64,000 bases of DNA from Pedobacter ginsengisoli (GTDB lineage Bacteria > Bacteroidota > Bacteroidia > Sphingobacteriales > Sphingobacteriaceae), in assembly GCF_002736205.1 (NCBI RefSeq), contig NZ_CP024091.1, forward strand, positions 3,779,555 to 3,843,554. Reading direction: 5' to 3'. Position 1 is the first letter of the stretch, and the number at the start of each line of letters is the position of its first letter. The notes beneath the pieces were generated by a model, which saw only the letters and a list, made by a program, of their open reading frames with translations, did no database searches and was not told where the DNA came from. Shown here piece by piece: positions 42,036-53,051 of this stretch. The translations under genes and the position numbers were made by a program.

Positions 42036-43442
42036 TTAAATATGTATAGCTCTGTTTTCTGTAGCGGCCATAGCAGCCTCTTTAATAGCTTCGGTATATG
42101 TTGGGTGTGCATGGCAAATTCTTGCAATGTCCTCTGCAGAGGCACGGAATTCCATAGCAACTACGGCTTCAGCAATCATGTCCGCAGCACGGGGACCAAT
42201 CATATGAACGCCAAGGATTTCATCCGTTTTAGCGTCAGCCAATACTTTCACAAAACCATCAGTATCCATACTTGCCTTAGCTCTTCCACTAGCTTTAAAA
42301 GGGAATGAACCTGCTTTATATTGAACACCTTTTTCTTTTAATTGTTCTTCAGTATAACCTACAGAAGCAACTTCTGGCCAGGTATAAACTACACCTGGAA
42401 TAAGGTTATAGTTGATATGTGGTTTTTGTCCGGCTAATCTCTCAGCTACATAAACACCTTCATCTTCTGCCTTATGCGCAAGCATAGCACCTTTAATTAC
42501 ATCACCAATGGCATAAACTCCGGGCACCGAAGTCTCAAGATGCTCATTAACAGGAATTTTATTTCCCCTCTCTTCAGTTTGGATACCTATATTTTCCAAG
42601 CCTAACCCGGCAGTATAAGCCGTGCGTCCTACAGCAACAATGCAATAATCAGCTTCAAGTTTTACTTGCTCTCCTTTAGCATTATCTGCTGTAACAGTAA
42701 CCTTTTTCCCTTTTGTAGTTGCACCGGTAACTTTATGACCCATATAAAACTCCATGCCTAAAGATTTCTTTAAAACACGTTGTAGCTCTTTACCCAAACC
42801 AGCATCCATAGTACCGATAATAGAAGGCATAAACTCAACAACTGAGACTTTTGTACCTAAACGGGCATAAACAGAACCTAACTCCAAACCAATTACACCA
42901 CCACCAATAACAATCATTTGCTTTGGCACTTCAGTAATATTCAAAGCTTCAGTTGAAGTAATGATACGTTTTTTATCAACAGGTAAAAAAGGAAGCGCAG
43001 TTGGTTTAGATCCTGAAGCAATAATTACATTCTTAGCTGTTACTGTTTCAGTTTTACCATCAGCACTGGTAACTTTTATAGTATTCTTATCAACAAATGA
43101 ACCTACTCCTTCAAAAGTATCTATTTTATTCTTTTTGAAAAGATATTGAATACCTGCAGTATTTTGAGCAACCACATCATTTTTGCGGGCAATCATCTGC
43201 GGCATATCAACCTTTAAATCTTTAAGATCAATGCCATGGGTTTTAAAAGTATGAGCAGCATTATGAAAATGCTCCGAAGAATCTAACAATGCTTTAGATG
43301 GAATACAGCCAACATTTAAGCAGGTTCCACCAAAAGTTTTATATTTTTCTATAACTGCCGTTTTTAGGCCTAATTGGGCACATCTTATTGCTCCAACATA
43401 ACCGCCCGGGCCCGAGCCAATTACAACTACATCGTATTGCAT
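42036..43442 (-). CDS. lpdA: Dihydrolipoyl dehydrogenase (E3)
   Basis: 468 residues. FAD-binding GSGPGGYVGAIRCAQLG, redox disulphide GGTCLNVGCIPSKALL, NAD-binding IGGGVIGLELGSVYARLG, second FAD motif VYAIGDVIKGAMLAHKAEDEG, and C-terminal HAHPTYTEAIKEAA with the catalytic His-Glu pair. It reoxidises lipoyl groups of 2-oxoglutarate and pyruvate dehydrogenase. The E1 and E2 genes of 2-oxoglutarate dehydrogenase lie 4.5 kb away on the same strand, separated by a plus-strand cluster. Confidence 0.97.
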   Translation of the reverse strand: MQYDVVVIGSGPGGYVGAIRCAQLGLKTAVIEKYKTFGGTCLNVGCIPSKALLDSSEHFHNAAHTFKTHGIDLKDLKVDMPQMIARKNDVVAQNTAGIQYLFKKNKIDTFEGVGSFVDKNTIKVTSADGKTETVTAKNVIIASGSKPTALPFLPVDKKRIITSTEALNITEVPKQMIVIGGGVIGLELGSVYARLGTKVSVVEFMPSIIGTMDAGLGKELQRVLKKSLGMEFYMGHKVTGATTKGKKVTVTADNAKGEQVKLEADYCIVAVGRTAYTAGLGLENIGIQTEERGNKIPVNEHLETSVPGVYAIGDVIKGAMLAHKAEDEGVYVAERLAGQKPHINYNLIPGVVYTWPEVASVGYTEEQLKEKGVQYKAGSFPFKASGRAKASMDTDGFVKVLADAKTDEILGVHMIGPRAADMIAEAVVAMEFRASAEDIARICHAHPTYTEAIKEAAMAATENRAIHI

Positions 43443-43556
43443 ATTAAAGGTTTTTTTTATTAAACAAAGTTAGTAAACCTGAGGCAAAATCTGACACTTA
43501 TTAGCCTAAAACATTTCCATTTACTATATTTACTATTTATAACTTATTAACCCATA

Positions 43557-45434
43557 ATGGCCCGTATTAAACTCCTTTGGCTTGCTGCTATCCACATTTT
43601 TACATTCTCATCTGTCTTTGCCCAGCAATCAGACTCAGCATATGTAAAAGAAAATTACACTAAGATTGAACGTAGTATTACCATGAGAGATGGTGTGAAA
43701 TTATTTACGTCGATCTATATTCCAAAAGATAAAACAAAAAAGTACCCTTTTCTGATCAACAGAACGCCGTATACCGTAGCGCCTTACGGAGCCGACAAAT
43801 ACAAAACCAGTTTAGGCAACTTTCCGGCAATGATGAGAGAAGGATTTATATTTGTTTATCAGGATGTGAGAGGAAAATGGATGAGCGAGGGCACGTTTGA
43901 TGACATCAGGCCCCAGGTAGCCAAAAAGAAAAGCAAAAAGGATATAGATGAGAGTACCGATACCTACGACACTATTGACTGGCTGGTAAAAAACATAGCT
44001 AACAACAATGGTAAAGCAGGTATTTATGGCATCTCTTATCCTGGATTTTACTCCACCACATCCCTGCCCGGAGCACATCCGGCGCTAAAGGCTGTTTCGC
44101 CACAGGCACCTGTTACGGATTGGTTTCGTGGCGACGATTTCCACCACAATGGAACTCTGTTTGTAGCTGATGCTTTTAGCTTTATGAGCACATTTGGTGT
44201 CCCAAGACCAAAACCTATAACACCTGATAAAGGCCCAAAAGGTTTTCAATTCCCAATTCAAGACAACTATCGCTTCTACCTCGAATCTGGTTCAATTAAA
44301 AACCTAAAGGATAAATACTTTGCCGATAGCATTAAATTCTGGAATGACCTTTTTGCACACCCAAATCTGGATACCTTTTGGCAGGCAAGAAATATCCAGC
44401 CCCATTTAGTTAATGTAAAACCGGCCGTTATGGTTGTAGGTGGTTTCTTCGATGCCGAAGATGCCTATGGCACCTTTGCAACGTATAAAACCATTGAGCA
44501 GCAGAATCCAAATGCAAATAACATTCTGGTTATGGGCCCTTGGTATCATGGTGGTTGGGTACGTAGTACAGGAAGCAGCTTTGGCGATATTCAATTCGGA
44601 CAAACTACGAGCACATATTATCAGGAAAATTTTGAACTTCCTTTCTTCAAACATTACCTTAAAGGCGAGGGCGATTTTAATGCTGCAGAGGCAAATATAT
44701 TTGTAACTGGCAGCAATGAATGGAAAAAATTTAATACATGGCCACCTAAGGATACTGAAACTAAAAACCTGTATTTACAGCCTAACGGAAAACTGAGCTT
44801 TGAAAAAGTTAAAAGAACAGATAGCTGGGATGAATACGTTAGCGACCCTAATAGTCCTGTTCCGTATCAGGATGGAGTTCAGGCCAGAAGAACACGAGAA
44901 TATATGATCGATGATCAACGCTTCGCTGCCCGCAGGCCAGATGTTAAAGTATACCAAACTGATACATTAACCGAAGACATTACGCTAACCGGCCCCCTAC
45001 TAGCCAATCTTGTTGTATCTACAACAGGTTCAGACGCGGATTATGTAGTTAAACTAATCGATGTTTATCCAGAAAATTCCCCAAATCCTACACCAAATCC
45101 AAAAGATCTGATCATGGGTGGCTACCAAATGCTGGTTCGCGGAGAAATTATGCGCGGAAAATATCGTAACAGCTTTGAAAAACCAGAAGCAATTAATCCC
45201 GGAGAAATCACTAAGATCAACTACACTCTTCCTGATGTTGCCCACACCTTTAAAAAAGGCCATAGGATTATGATACAGATACAAAATTCATGGTTCCCGC
45301 TTGCCGATAGAAATCCTCAAAAATTTATGGACATCTATCAGGCCGAGCCAGCTGATTTCCAAAAGGCCACTCATCGCATATTCCATGATGTACATAACTC
45401 TTCTTCACTAAGTGTAACCGTATTAAAACAATAA
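43557..45434 (+). CDS. CocE/NonD family secreted hydrolase (Xaa-Pro dipeptidyl-peptidase-like)
   Basis: 625 residues with a signal peptide ending SSVFAQQ. Alpha/beta-hydrolase core: ERSITMRDGVKLFTSIYIPKD, then the Ser nucleophile in GIYGISYPGFYSTT, the Asp region VVGGFFDAEDAYG and the His in GPWYHGGW. The C-terminal jelly-roll (GPLLANLVVSTTGSDADYVVKLIDVYP) is typical of S15/CocE enzymes that hydrolyse X-Pro peptides, beta-lactam acyl groups or esters. The next gene, an M1 peptidase, begins 4 bases after the stop, suggesting a peptide-degradation operon. Confidence 0.93.
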   Translation: MARIKLLWLAAIHIFTFSSVFAQQSDSAYVKENYTKIERSITMRDGVKLFTSIYIPKDKTKKYPFLINRTPYTVAPYGADKYKTSLGNFPAMMREGFIFVYQDVRGKWMSEGTFDDIRPQVAKKKSKKDIDESTDTYDTIDWLVKNIANNNGKAGIYGISYPGFYSTTSLPGAHPALKAVSPQAPVTDWFRGDDFHHNGTLFVADAFSFMSTFGVPRPKPITPDKGPKGFQFPIQDNYRFYLESGSIKNLKDKYFADSIKFWNDLFAHPNLDTFWQARNIQPHLVNVKPAVMVVGGFFDAEDAYGTFATYKTIEQQNPNANNILVMGPWYHGGWVRSTGSSFGDIQFGQTTSTYYQENFELPFFKHYLKGEGDFNAAEANIFVTGSNEWKKFNTWPPKDTETKNLYLQPNGKLSFEKVKRTDSWDEYVSDPNSPVPYQDGVQARRTREYMIDDQRFAARRPDVKVYQTDTLTEDITLTGPLLANLVVSTTGSDADYVVKLIDVYPENSPNPTPNPKDLIMGGYQMLVRGEIMRGKYRNSFEKPEAINPGEITKINYTLPDVAHTFKKGHRIMIQIQNSWFPLADRNPQKFMDIYQAEPADFQKATHRIFHDVHNSSSLSVTVLKQ

Positions 45435-45438
45435 GTAA

Positions 45439-47094
45439 ATGAAGAAGCTATTATTCAGCACCATTGCCATGCTTTGTGTAATAACTTTTGCAAAAGCACA
45501 GCTACTTAACGGAGTCCAGAAATCTTCAAGGGCCGATAGTCTTAGAGGCGCTCTTACCCCATTAAGAACCTGTTATAATATTAATTACTATCACCTGGAT
45601 GTTAAAATCAATATAGATGATAAATCCATAAGTGGAAGTAATGAATTTAGATTTACTGCAACTCAAAACTTCAGCAAACTACAATTTGACCTGTTCTATA
45701 ATCTTAATGTCGAGAAAGTAGTTTTTAATAATGAAGAACTACCTTTCAAAAGAGAATTCAATGCTGTATTCGTAACCTTTCCTAAAGAAATTAAAAAAGG
45801 AGCAAAAGAAAGTTTCACTGTATACTATTCCGGCAGTCCGGTAATTGCAAAGAATCCGCCATGGGATGGGGGTTTTATTTTCACTAAAGATAAATCTGGC
45901 AATCCTTGGGTTTCTGTAGCCTGCCAGGGCTTTGGTGCAAGCTGCTGGTGGCCCAACAAAGACCACCAAAGCGATGAGGTTGATAGCATGCTGATCAGTA
46001 TCAGCGTACCTAAAGACCTTCAGGATATTTCCAATGGCCGATTAAGAAACATAGTTCAAAAACCGGACAACTACACCCAGTATAATTGGTTTGTAGCCAA
46101 CCCAATAAATAACTATAATGTGACCTTTTATGTTGGCAAGTATGTCCACTGGTCTGATCAGTTTCAGGGCGAAAAAGGCAACTTATCTATTGACTACTGG
46201 GCACTTAAGGAAGATAGCCTTAAAGCAAGGCCCCACTGGAATGCAGATGTAAAACCTATGCTAAAATCTTTTGAGCACTGGTTTGGCCCTTATCCGTTTT
46301 ATGAAGATGGTTATAAGCTTGTACAATCCCCTCATTTAGGTATGGAGCATCAAAGTGCAGTAGCCTATGGCAATCAATTTAAAATGGGCTATCTCGGAAG
46401 AGATTTATCAGATTCAGGCTGGGGTTTAAAATTCGATTTCATTACTATTCACGAAAGCGGACACGAGTGGTTTGGAAACAATATCACCTCCACAGATATA
46501 GCTGACATGTGGATTCATGAAGCATTTACAAACTACTCTGAAACCCTGTTTACAGAATCTGAACATGGAAAAGAAGCCGGAACAGATTATGTTGTAGGCA
46601 TCAGACGCAATATCCAGAACGACATTCCAATCATTGGGCAATACGATGTTAACAAAGAAGGATCGGGCGATATGTATTACAAAGGAGCAAATATGATCCA
46701 TATCATCCGTCAACTGATCAACAATGACGAGAAGTTCAGGAACATATTGAGGGGTTTAAACAAAGTATTTTATCATAAAACAGTTACCACTAAGCAAGTA
46801 GAAAACTACATCGCAAAGCAATCTGGCCTAAAGTTGGACAAGATATTTGACCAGTACCTACGTTATGCCAATATCCCTACTTTAGAATATAAAATTGAAG
46901 GTTCAAAATTATCTTACCGTTGGCTGGCAGATGTAAAGAACTTTGACATGCCTGTTAAAGTAACCCTAAAAGAAGGTGCTTTTTCGCTTTTGCACCCCTC
47001 AATGCAATGGAAAACGGCTGAATTAGGCAAAGGCATAACAGAAAATACTTTTAAAGCAGACCGTAACTTCTATATTAAACTTAAAAAATCATAG
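45439..47094 (+). CDS. M1 family metallopeptidase (aminopeptidase N-like), secreted
   Basis: 551 residues with a signal peptide (LFSTIAMLCVITFAKAQ). The zinc site is HESGHEWFGN near residue 339 with the distal Glu in WIHEAFTNYSETLF; the substrate-binding motif is LGMEHQSAVAYGNQF (G-x-M-E-x form). It lacks the C-terminal HEAT-like domain of the long forms and stays at the usual length of Bacteroidota M1 enzymes. Co-transcribed with the CocE-type hydrolase; together they would trim peptides outside the cytoplasm. Confidence 0.95.
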   Translation: MKKLLFSTIAMLCVITFAKAQLLNGVQKSSRADSLRGALTPLRTCYNINYYHLDVKINIDDKSISGSNEFRFTATQNFSKLQFDLFYNLNVEKVVFNNEELPFKREFNAVFVTFPKEIKKGAKESFTVYYSGSPVIAKNPPWDGGFIFTKDKSGNPWVSVACQGFGASCWWPNKDHQSDEVDSMLISISVPKDLQDISNGRLRNIVQKPDNYTQYNWFVANPINNYNVTFYVGKYVHWSDQFQGEKGNLSIDYWALKEDSLKARPHWNADVKPMLKSFEHWFGPYPFYEDGYKLVQSPHLGMEHQSAVAYGNQFKMGYLGRDLSDSGWGLKFDFITIHESGHEWFGNNITSTDIADMWIHEAFTNYSETLFTESEHGKEAGTDYVVGIRRNIQNDIPIIGQYDVNKEGSGDMYYKGANMIHIIRQLINNDEKFRNILRGLNKVFYHKTVTTKQVENYIAKQSGLKLDKIFDQYLRYANIPTLEYKIEGSKLSYRWLADVKNFDMPVKVTLKEGAFSLLHPSMQWKTAELGKGITENTFKADRNFYIKLKKS

Positions 47095-47156
47095 AAATTT
47101 CTAAAATAGTGCAACTAATTCCATTTCTCTGCGTCTTATAGAAAAACCTAAACAAA

Positions 47157-47885
47157 ATGAAAAAACTAAGTTCAATATTAATCCTGGCATTCTTAGCAGT
47201 CGGAGTGACAAGTAAGGCTTCTAACCTAAGTACTACCAGCGCTACCTACCATTCAAACCAACAGAGACAGGTAAGCAATTTTACAGGTATCGAAATTGGC
47301 GGTTCTATTAACGCAAAAGTTAAGCTTGGGAACACAGAAAGTCTTAGACTGGAAGGCGATCAGGAGGCTATAGAAAACCTTATTACTGAAGTAAAAAATG
47401 GTGTGCTAACCATTAAACCAAAAACGAAATGGAACGATTGGTTTAAGAAATTCAAAAACGCAAAAATAACAGCCTATATCACAGCAAAAAAGATCACATC
47501 ATTGGGACTGGGTGGTTCAGGAAGTATAGATGTTGAAGGAACAATCAATTCTTCTTCATTAAGTGTTGCTGTAAGTGGCTCTGGAAACATCAAAGCCTCA
47601 GCTAGCGTAAATAGCTTCGAGGGTGCAATCAGTGGTTCCGGAGACTTGTCAATTAATGGAAAAGCCAAGAGTTCAGAAATTGCTATTAGTGGTTCAGGTA
47701 CATTCTCTGGAAAGAATTTCTCAGTAGAAACCATTTCAGCCCATGTAAGCGGCTCTGGAAATATTTACATTGATGCACAAAAAAGCATTGATGCCGCAAT
47801 AAGCGGATCAGGAAATATAAGCTATTCAGGCAATCCTACAATTCAGAAATCCGTATCTGGATCTGGAGGCGTTAGAAAGATATAA
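47157..47885 (+). CDS. Head-GIN domain protein (DUF2807)
   Basis: 242 residues with a signal peptide. The head-GIN fold is shown by the start FTGIEIGGSINAKVKLG, TEVKNGVLTIKPKTKW, and a series of VSGSGNI/ISGSGDL strand turns spaced by about 20 residues that form a beta-helix-like ladder. These are exported proteins of unclear function, frequent in Bacteroidota. It ends at a strong terminator. The SGSGN repeats are part of the fold and not a separate repeat. Confidence 0.92.
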   Translation: MKKLSSILILAFLAVGVTSKASNLSTTSATYHSNQQRQVSNFTGIEIGGSINAKVKLGNTESLRLEGDQEAIENLITEVKNGVLTIKPKTKWNDWFKKFKNAKITAYITAKKITSLGLGGSGSIDVEGTINSSSLSVAVSGSGNIKASASVNSFEGAISGSGDLSINGKAKSSEIAISGSGTFSGKNFSVETISAHVSGSGNIYIDAQKSIDAAISGSGNISYSGNPTIQKSVSGSGGVRKI

Positions 47886-47904
47886 ACAAACACGCAATTA
47901 AATA

Positions 47905-47938
47905 AAAAACCCCAATGCTTAAAAACATTGGGGTTTTT
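47905..47938. terminator. Bidirectional terminator between head-GIN and E2 genes
   Basis: 13-bp perfect stem AAAAACCCCAATG/CATTGGGGTTTTT (47905-47917 with 47926-47938), 8-base loop, T-rich on both strands. Confidence 0.93.
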
Positions 47939-47955
47939 CTATATCGTTTAAGTTC

Positions 47956-49188
47956 TTAAACTCCTAACAATAATCTGGCTGGATCTTCCAATAATTGTTT
48001 AACCCTTACCAAAAAGCCTACCGACTCTCTACCATCAATAATTCTGTGGTCATAAGATAAAGCTACGTACATCATCGGGCGAATTACCACCTCTCCCTTT
48101 TCAGCTACCGGACGTTCAATAATATTGTGCATACCTAAAATTGCTGACTGAGGAGCATTAATAATTGGAGTAGACATCATAGATCCAAACACACCACCAT
48201 TTGTAATTGTGAATGTACCTCCTGTCATTTCATCAATAGTCAATTTGCTATCACGAGCTTTAGTAGCAAGCTCAATAACAGTTTTCTCAATCTGAGCAAG
48301 GCTCATGCTTTCTGCATTTCTAATGATCGGAACAACCAATCCTTTAGGCGCAGAAACAGCGATAGAGATATCAGCAAAGTCATTATAAACTATTTCCTCA
48401 CCGTCAATTTTAGCATTTACTGCAGGGAAATCTTTTAACGCCTCGCAAACAGCTTTAGTAAAGAAACTCATAAAGCCTAAGCCTACACCAAATTTCTCTT
48501 TAAACTGATCTTTATATTTGCCTCTTAAATCCATAATCGGCTTCATGTTAACCTCATTAAATGTAGTCAACATTGCAGTTTCATTTTTAACAGTAACCAA
48601 ACGTTTAGCAACTGTTTTACGCAATGGCGACATTTTCTCTCTGCGCTCATTTCTAGAACCTGCAACAGCAGCTATAACAGGAGCAGCTTTAGCAGCAGCA
48701 GGAGCAGCAGTTTTTGGTTGAGATTTCTCAGCAGCCAATGCATCTTCCTTAGTAATTCTTCCATCAACACCAGTTCCTTTTACAGAAGCAGCATCAACGC
48801 CTTTCTCAGCAAGGATTTTTCCTGCAGCTGGCGAAGGAGTACCTGTAGCATAATTCTCACCACCTTTTTCAGCAACCGGAACAGCGGCTTTATCTGCAGT
48901 AGCAGCAGGTTTTTCTTCCTTAGCAGGTTCTTCTTTAGCTTTAGGTGCAGCACCACCATCTTCAATTTTACAAACTACAGCACCAATGGCAAGTGTATCA
49001 CCTTCGGCAGCTACTGTTTTTAAAGTTCCGGCTTGTTCTGCAGTTAATTCAAACGTTGCCTTATCAGATTCCAATTCGGCAATTACTTCGTCCATTTCAA
49101 CTACATCCCCATCGTTTTTTACCCAACGTGATAAAACAACTTCGGTTATCGACTCGCCTACTGGCGGAACTTTTATTTCTATACTCAT
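47956..49188 (-). CDS. sucB: 2-oxoglutarate dehydrogenase E2, dihydrolipoyl succinyltransferase
   Basis: 410 residues. The lipoyl domain is at the N-terminus with the modified Lys in [11 protein letters not shown] near residue 43. An Ala/Pro/Lys-rich linker follows, then the peripheral-subunit-binding domain ([32 protein letters not shown]) and the acetyltransferase core ending with [16 protein letters not shown], where His and Asp are catalytic. The succinyltransferase identity follows from the E1 gene 19 bases upstream. TCA cycle. Confidence 0.96.
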   Translation of the reverse strand: MSIEIKVPPVGESITEVVLSRWVKNDGDVVEMDEVIAELESDKATFELTAEQAGTLKTVAAEGDTLAIGAVVCKIEDGGAAPKAKEEPAKEEKPAATADKAAVPVAEKGGENYATGTPSPAAGKILAEKGVDAASVKGTGVDGRITKEDALAAEKSQPKTAAPAAAKAAPVIAAVAGSRNERREKMSPLRKTVAKRLVTVKNETAMLTTFNEVNMKPIMDLRGKYKDQFKEKFGVGLGFMSFFTKAVCEALKDFPAVNAKIDGEEIVYNDFADISIAVSAPKGLVVPIIRNAESMSLAQIEKTVIELATKARDSKLTIDEMTGGTFTITNGGVFGSMMSTPIINAPQSAILGMHNIIERPVAEKGEVVIRPMMYVALSYDHRIIDGRESVGFLVRVKQLLEDPARLLLGV

Positions 49189-49207
49189 AACTGATGTATT
49201 ATTTTTT

Positions 49208-52003
49208 CTAATCTACATTATAAACTTTGTTCACTGATTTTTTAGCAATCTTTTTCTCTGTTTCAGTAACAGGTGCTTCAAAAGCTTTTGCTAAAATATA
49301 TGCCTGTTGATCTGCATGTTGTTTTGCAAATCCAGTGGCAGTACTACTGCTTTCTTTTCTTGAAATCAGTTCAATATCACTAAAGATAGTTCTTCTTAAT
49401 TTACGTAACAAATATGGCCATGCGCCCATATTCTCAGGCTCTTCCTGTACCCAAACTGCCTCCTTAGCATTTTTGTATTTCTTATACACGGTTTCCATTT
49501 GTTCCAACGGAGTTGGATAAAGCTGCTCCACACGAACAATAGCAACATCCTTGATCTGATCTTTTTGTTGTTTTTCCAACAACTCATAATAGATCTTACC
49601 CGAACAGAATAATACCCTTCTAACATCAGTTGCATTAACATTTTCATCGTTAATAACCTCCTGGAATTTACCATCGGTAAACTCAGTAAGCTTCGAAACA
49701 CACTGAGGGTTACGCAATAAACTTTTTGGCGTAAACACTACCAAAGGCTTTCTGAAATCACGTTTAAACTGTCTGCGTAATGCGTGGAAAAAGTTAGCTG
49801 GAGTTGTACAGTTAGCTACCTGCATATTATAATCAGCACAAAGCTCCATAAAACGCTCAATCCTTGCAGATGAGTGCTCCGGCCCTTGTCCTTCATAACC
49901 ATGAGGCAATAACATTACCAAACCATTTTCGCGTTGCCATTTAGTTTCAGCACTTGCAATATACTGATCTACAACAATCTGAGCCCCGTTAAAGAAGTCA
50001 CCAAACTGGGCTTCCCAAATGGTAAGCGCATTAGGATTAGCCATTGCATAACCATATTCAAAGCCCAACACACCATACTCAGATAAATGCGAATTGTAAA
50101 TATCAAAAGGAGCTTGCTGGTCAGAAATATTTGCCAATGGGATATATTCTTCCTCAGAATCTTCAAGAGTAATAACCGCATGTCTGTGCGAGAATGTTCC
50201 GCGTTCAACATCCTGACCACTTAAACGCACTCTTTTTCCTTCAGCTAACAAAGTACCATAAGCCAGTTGCTCACCCATTGCCCAATCGAATACATGAGTA
50301 GTATTGGCCATTTTACTCCGCTCATCAAAAAGTTTCTCTATTTTCTTGAAGAACTTTTTATTTGATGGAAGCGTACTTATTCTTTTAGCAACTTCAAGCA
50401 ATGTTGATTTTTTAACAGAAGTATTTGGCGAAGTTTCAAAATCTTTAGGTGTAGCTAAACGCATGTCTGACCATGCACCGCCAAATTTCACCTCATGATA
50501 TGTAGAAGTTATTTCTTTAGCCTCATTTAAGCGTTCCTGCAATATACCACGGAACTCTTTCTCCATTTCCTTAGCCAAACTCGCTTCAAGTTTACCCTCA
50601 CCAATCAATTGCTGAATATAAATATCACGTGGATTAGCATGTTTCTCTATACTTTTGTATAGAAGTGGTTGGGTGAACTTAGGCTCATCAGCCTCATTGT
50701 GGCCAAATCTGCGGTAACATAATATATCAATGAATACATCATTTCTATATTTCTGACGATATTCCATTGCTAAATTAATGGCATATACTAAAGCCTCAGG
50801 GTCATCACCATTCACATGAAATACCGGCGATAGGGTTACTTTAGCAATATCAGTACAATAAGTACTGGTACGGCCATCTTTATAGTTTGTAGTAAAACCA
50901 ATCTGGTTGTTAATAATCAGGTGAATTGTACCACCGGTTTTATAACCATCCAAACCAGCCATCTGAATTACTTCATAAACAATACCCTGTCCCGCTACAG
51001 AAGCATCACCATGTATTAAAATCGGTGCAATGCGCGCATTGTCGCCACCGTACTTAAAGTCAATTTTAGATCTGGTCATACCTTCTACCACGCCATTCAC
51101 TGTTTCCAGGTGAGACGGGTTAGGGCATAAACTCAAATGCACACTACTACCATTATTTGTAGTTACGTCAGTTGAGTAACCAAGGTGGTATTTCACATCA
51201 CCTCCAAAAGGAGATTCAGCACTGTAACCTTTACCTTCAAATTCAGCAAAGATATCCTTATAGGTTTTCTGCATGATATTGGCAAGAACGTTTAAGCGCC
51301 CTCTGTGTGCCATACCAATTACAAACTCTTCAATTCCAAGTTCTGCACCTTTCTCAATTACCGAATCCAGGGCAGGTATTAAAGCTTCAGCACCTTCAAG
51401 AGAAAAACGCTTCTGACCAAGAAACTTAGTTCCAAGGAAATTCTCAAAACTAACCGCCTCATTCAATTTCTTTAATATCCTTCTTTTCTCATCAATAGAG
51501 AAATTTGGAGTATTACGTACGCTCTCCATTTTATTTTCAATCCACGAAAGAACTTCAGGAGTACGTACATACTTATATTCAGCACCAATAGAACGGCAAT
51601 AAGTTTGCTTTAAAAAATCAATTATATCACTCAGTTTGGCCGCTCCAATACCAATCTCAATTCCAGAATTAAATACAGTGTCAAGGTCTGCCTTTGTTAA
51701 TCCAAAGTTTTCCATATCCAAAGTAGGTAAATGATGGCGTCTTTCCCTTACCGGATTAGTTTGGGTAAACAGGTGACCACGCTGGCGATACCCGTTAATT
51801 AAATTAAGAACATTAATTTCTTTTAAAAAATGCTCCGGGGTTTCAGAACTAACAGATGTTCCTGAAGATCCTCTTCCAAAATCAAAGCCTTCAAAAAACT
51901 TTTGCCAACCAAATTCAACGGAATTAGGATCTTGTTTATAAGACTGGTATAAGGATTCTATGTATTCGGCATTTGCGCCGTTGAGATAAGATAAATTATC
52001 CAT
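49208..52003 (-). CDS. sucA: 2-oxoglutarate dehydrogenase E1 (thiamine diphosphate)
   Basis: 931 residues, the family length. It starts with the E2-binding helix ([25 protein letters not shown]), followed by [19 protein letters not shown], the ThDP/Mg motif [16 protein letters not shown] with NNQIGFTTN, and the transketolase-like pyrimidine domain ([41 protein letters not shown]). It decarboxylates 2-oxoglutarate and succinylates the E2 lipoyl group. It forms an operon with sucB (19-bp gap). Confidence 0.97.
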   Translation of the reverse strand: MDNLSYLNGANAEYIESLYQSYKQDPNSVEFGWQKFFEGFDFGRGSSGTSVSSETPEHFLKEINVLNLINGYRQRGHLFTQTNPVRERRHHLPTLDMENFGLTKADLDTVFNSGIEIGIGAAKLSDIIDFLKQTYCRSIGAEYKYVRTPEVLSWIENKMESVRNTPNFSIDEKRRILKKLNEAVSFENFLGTKFLGQKRFSLEGAEALIPALDSVIEKGAELGIEEFVIGMAHRGRLNVLANIMQKTYKDIFAEFEGKGYSAESPFGGDVKYHLGYSTDVTTNNGSSVHLSLCPNPSHLETVNGVVEGMTRSKIDFKYGGDNARIAPILIHGDASVAGQGIVYEVIQMAGLDGYKTGGTIHLIINNQIGFTTNYKDGRTSTYCTDIAKVTLSPVFHVNGDDPEALVYAINLAMEYRQKYRNDVFIDILCYRRFGHNEADEPKFTQPLLYKSIEKHANPRDIYIQQLIGEGKLEASLAKEMEKEFRGILQERLNEAKEITSTYHEVKFGGAWSDMRLATPKDFETSPNTSVKKSTLLEVAKRISTLPSNKKFFKKIEKLFDERSKMANTTHVFDWAMGEQLAYGTLLAEGKRVRLSGQDVERGTFSHRHAVITLEDSEEEYIPLANISDQQAPFDIYNSHLSEYGVLGFEYGYAMANPNALTIWEAQFGDFFNGAQIVVDQYIASAETKWQRENGLVMLLPHGYEGQGPEHSSARIERFMELCADYNMQVANCTTPANFFHALRRQFKRDFRKPLVVFTPKSLLRNPQCVSKLTEFTDGKFQEVINDENVNATDVRRVLFCSGKIYYELLEKQQKDQIKDVAIVRVEQLYPTPLEQMETVYKKYKNAKEAVWVQEEPENMGAWPYLLRKLRRTIFSDIELISRKESSSTATGFAKQHADQQAYILAKAFEAPVTETEKKIAKKSVNKVYNVD

Positions 52004-52069
52004 TATGTATGAATTGCTATAAGTGTTGCAAAATTAGGTTTTTTTACCTTAAAAAACAGGTAAATTTCC

Positions 52070-52993
52070 TTATAAATCTTCAAGAAAATCAACCATATCG
52101 CAAACATTTTTTAGTGGAGTCAGTTGATCCTTCACAAGAATGTCAAATTCAGATATCAAACTCCCTGCCACTAACAGCGGTACGTTCAAATTATCCATCA
52201 CCTTTCCTACTATTTTATTAATATCCTTACCTAAATTTAATGAGGTCAGCACAATAAAAGAGTAGTCAGGTTTATAGGCCGCTATTATTTTTTTCAGGTC
52301 AGCATAAGGTATTCCCGAACCAAGGTACAATGTATCCTGTCCGCAGCTTTTCAGTAAAAATCTCGCAAATAACAAACCAGCCTCATGCATCTCAGCCTCT
52401 GGCAAAAAAAGCAGAAAGCGTTTAGGTTCATCCTTATGAGGCTTCTCAACCTTATCAATCTCAACAATAATACGATCTCTTATCAGGTTAGAAGCAAAAT
52501 GTTCATGAGAAGGATCAATAGCTCCCGTTTGCCAAAGCATACCAACCTTCTTCATAAAAGGGAACAATACCAGATCCATAGTTTGAATCAAACCCATTTC
52601 CTCAATACAGCCAGCCAGGGTATTTGAAAAAGCCTCTTCATTATAATCGATAGTTGCATTAGAAAGGCTAAGTATCTGAACAGAATCATTATGCCAGTCG
52701 GCCTTAAGTTGAGTAACCAGATCAAAAATCTGCTGCTTACTCATTTTAGCTATTTTGCTAATCTTGTAGCCGTTTTCATTAAGCGTAACAATATTTAAAA
52801 GTGATTTTAAATCCTCCTCATCATAATACCTGATGTTGGTTAACGTCCTTTTGGGCGGTACAAGATTGTACCGTATTTCCCATGCCCTAATGGTATGTGC
52901 TTTTATGCCTATAAGGCCTTCGATATCGCTAATTGAGTATTTTTTCACACTATATTGAACAACAAATGTTAAACAACTTTGTTTAAAAAACAA
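52070..52993 (-). CDS. MerR-type regulator with B12-binding domain, CarH-like photoreceptor
   Basis: 307 residues from the ATG at 52993; a GTG at 52948 (VKKYSISDIEGL) is the likelier start and gives 292 residues. The MerR winged helix is YSISDIEGLIGIKAHTIRAWEIRYNLVPPKRT and NIRYYDEEDL. The B12-binding part has a four-helix cap with W-x9-EH (WQTGAIDPSHEH), the signature of CarH-type light sensors, and a Rossmann domain with the E-x-H-x-x-G motif (EMHEAG) whose His ligates cobalamin. Known members repress carotenoid and photolyase genes in the dark and release DNA on light. Photolyase genes adjoin here. Confidence 0.88.
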   Translation of the reverse strand: MFFKQSCLTFVVQYSVKKYSISDIEGLIGIKAHTIRAWEIRYNLVPPKRTLTNIRYYDEEDLKSLLNIVTLNENGYKISKIAKMSKQQIFDLVTQLKADWHNDSVQILSLSNATIDYNEEAFSNTLAGCIEEMGLIQTMDLVLFPFMKKVGMLWQTGAIDPSHEHFASNLIRDRIIVEIDKVEKPHKDEPKRFLLFLPEAEMHEAGLLFARFLLKSCGQDTLYLGSGIPYADLKKIIAAYKPDYSFIVLTSLNLGKDINKIVGKVMDNLNVPLLVAGSLISEFDILVKDQLTPLKNVCDMVDFLEDL

Positions 52994-53007
52994 TTTTTGT
53001 TTAACAT
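52966..53007. promoter_or_regulatory. Inverted operator of the CarH-like gene
   Basis: ATGTTAAACAA (52966-52976) and its exact complement TTGTTTAACAT (52997-53007) flank a third partial copy TTGTTTAA (52979-52986). The repeats lie between the photolyase stop and the regulator start. Their spacing of about 10 bases per turn fits binding by MerR-type dimers or tetramers. Confidence 0.75.
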
Positions 53008-53051
53008 TTTTTCAAACAAGCGCGCAAAAACAAAAAATACTAAAGGAAATA

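Noticed and set aside
47500..47880. Tandem repeat around repeated SGSGN-type codons
   Set aside because: The periodicity is that of the head-GIN beta fold, with diverged codons, and not a DNA-level repeat.
48640..48960. Short open frames and repeats opposite the E2 gene
   Set aside because: They mirror the Ala/Pro/Lys-rich linker of the E2 protein; composition explains them.
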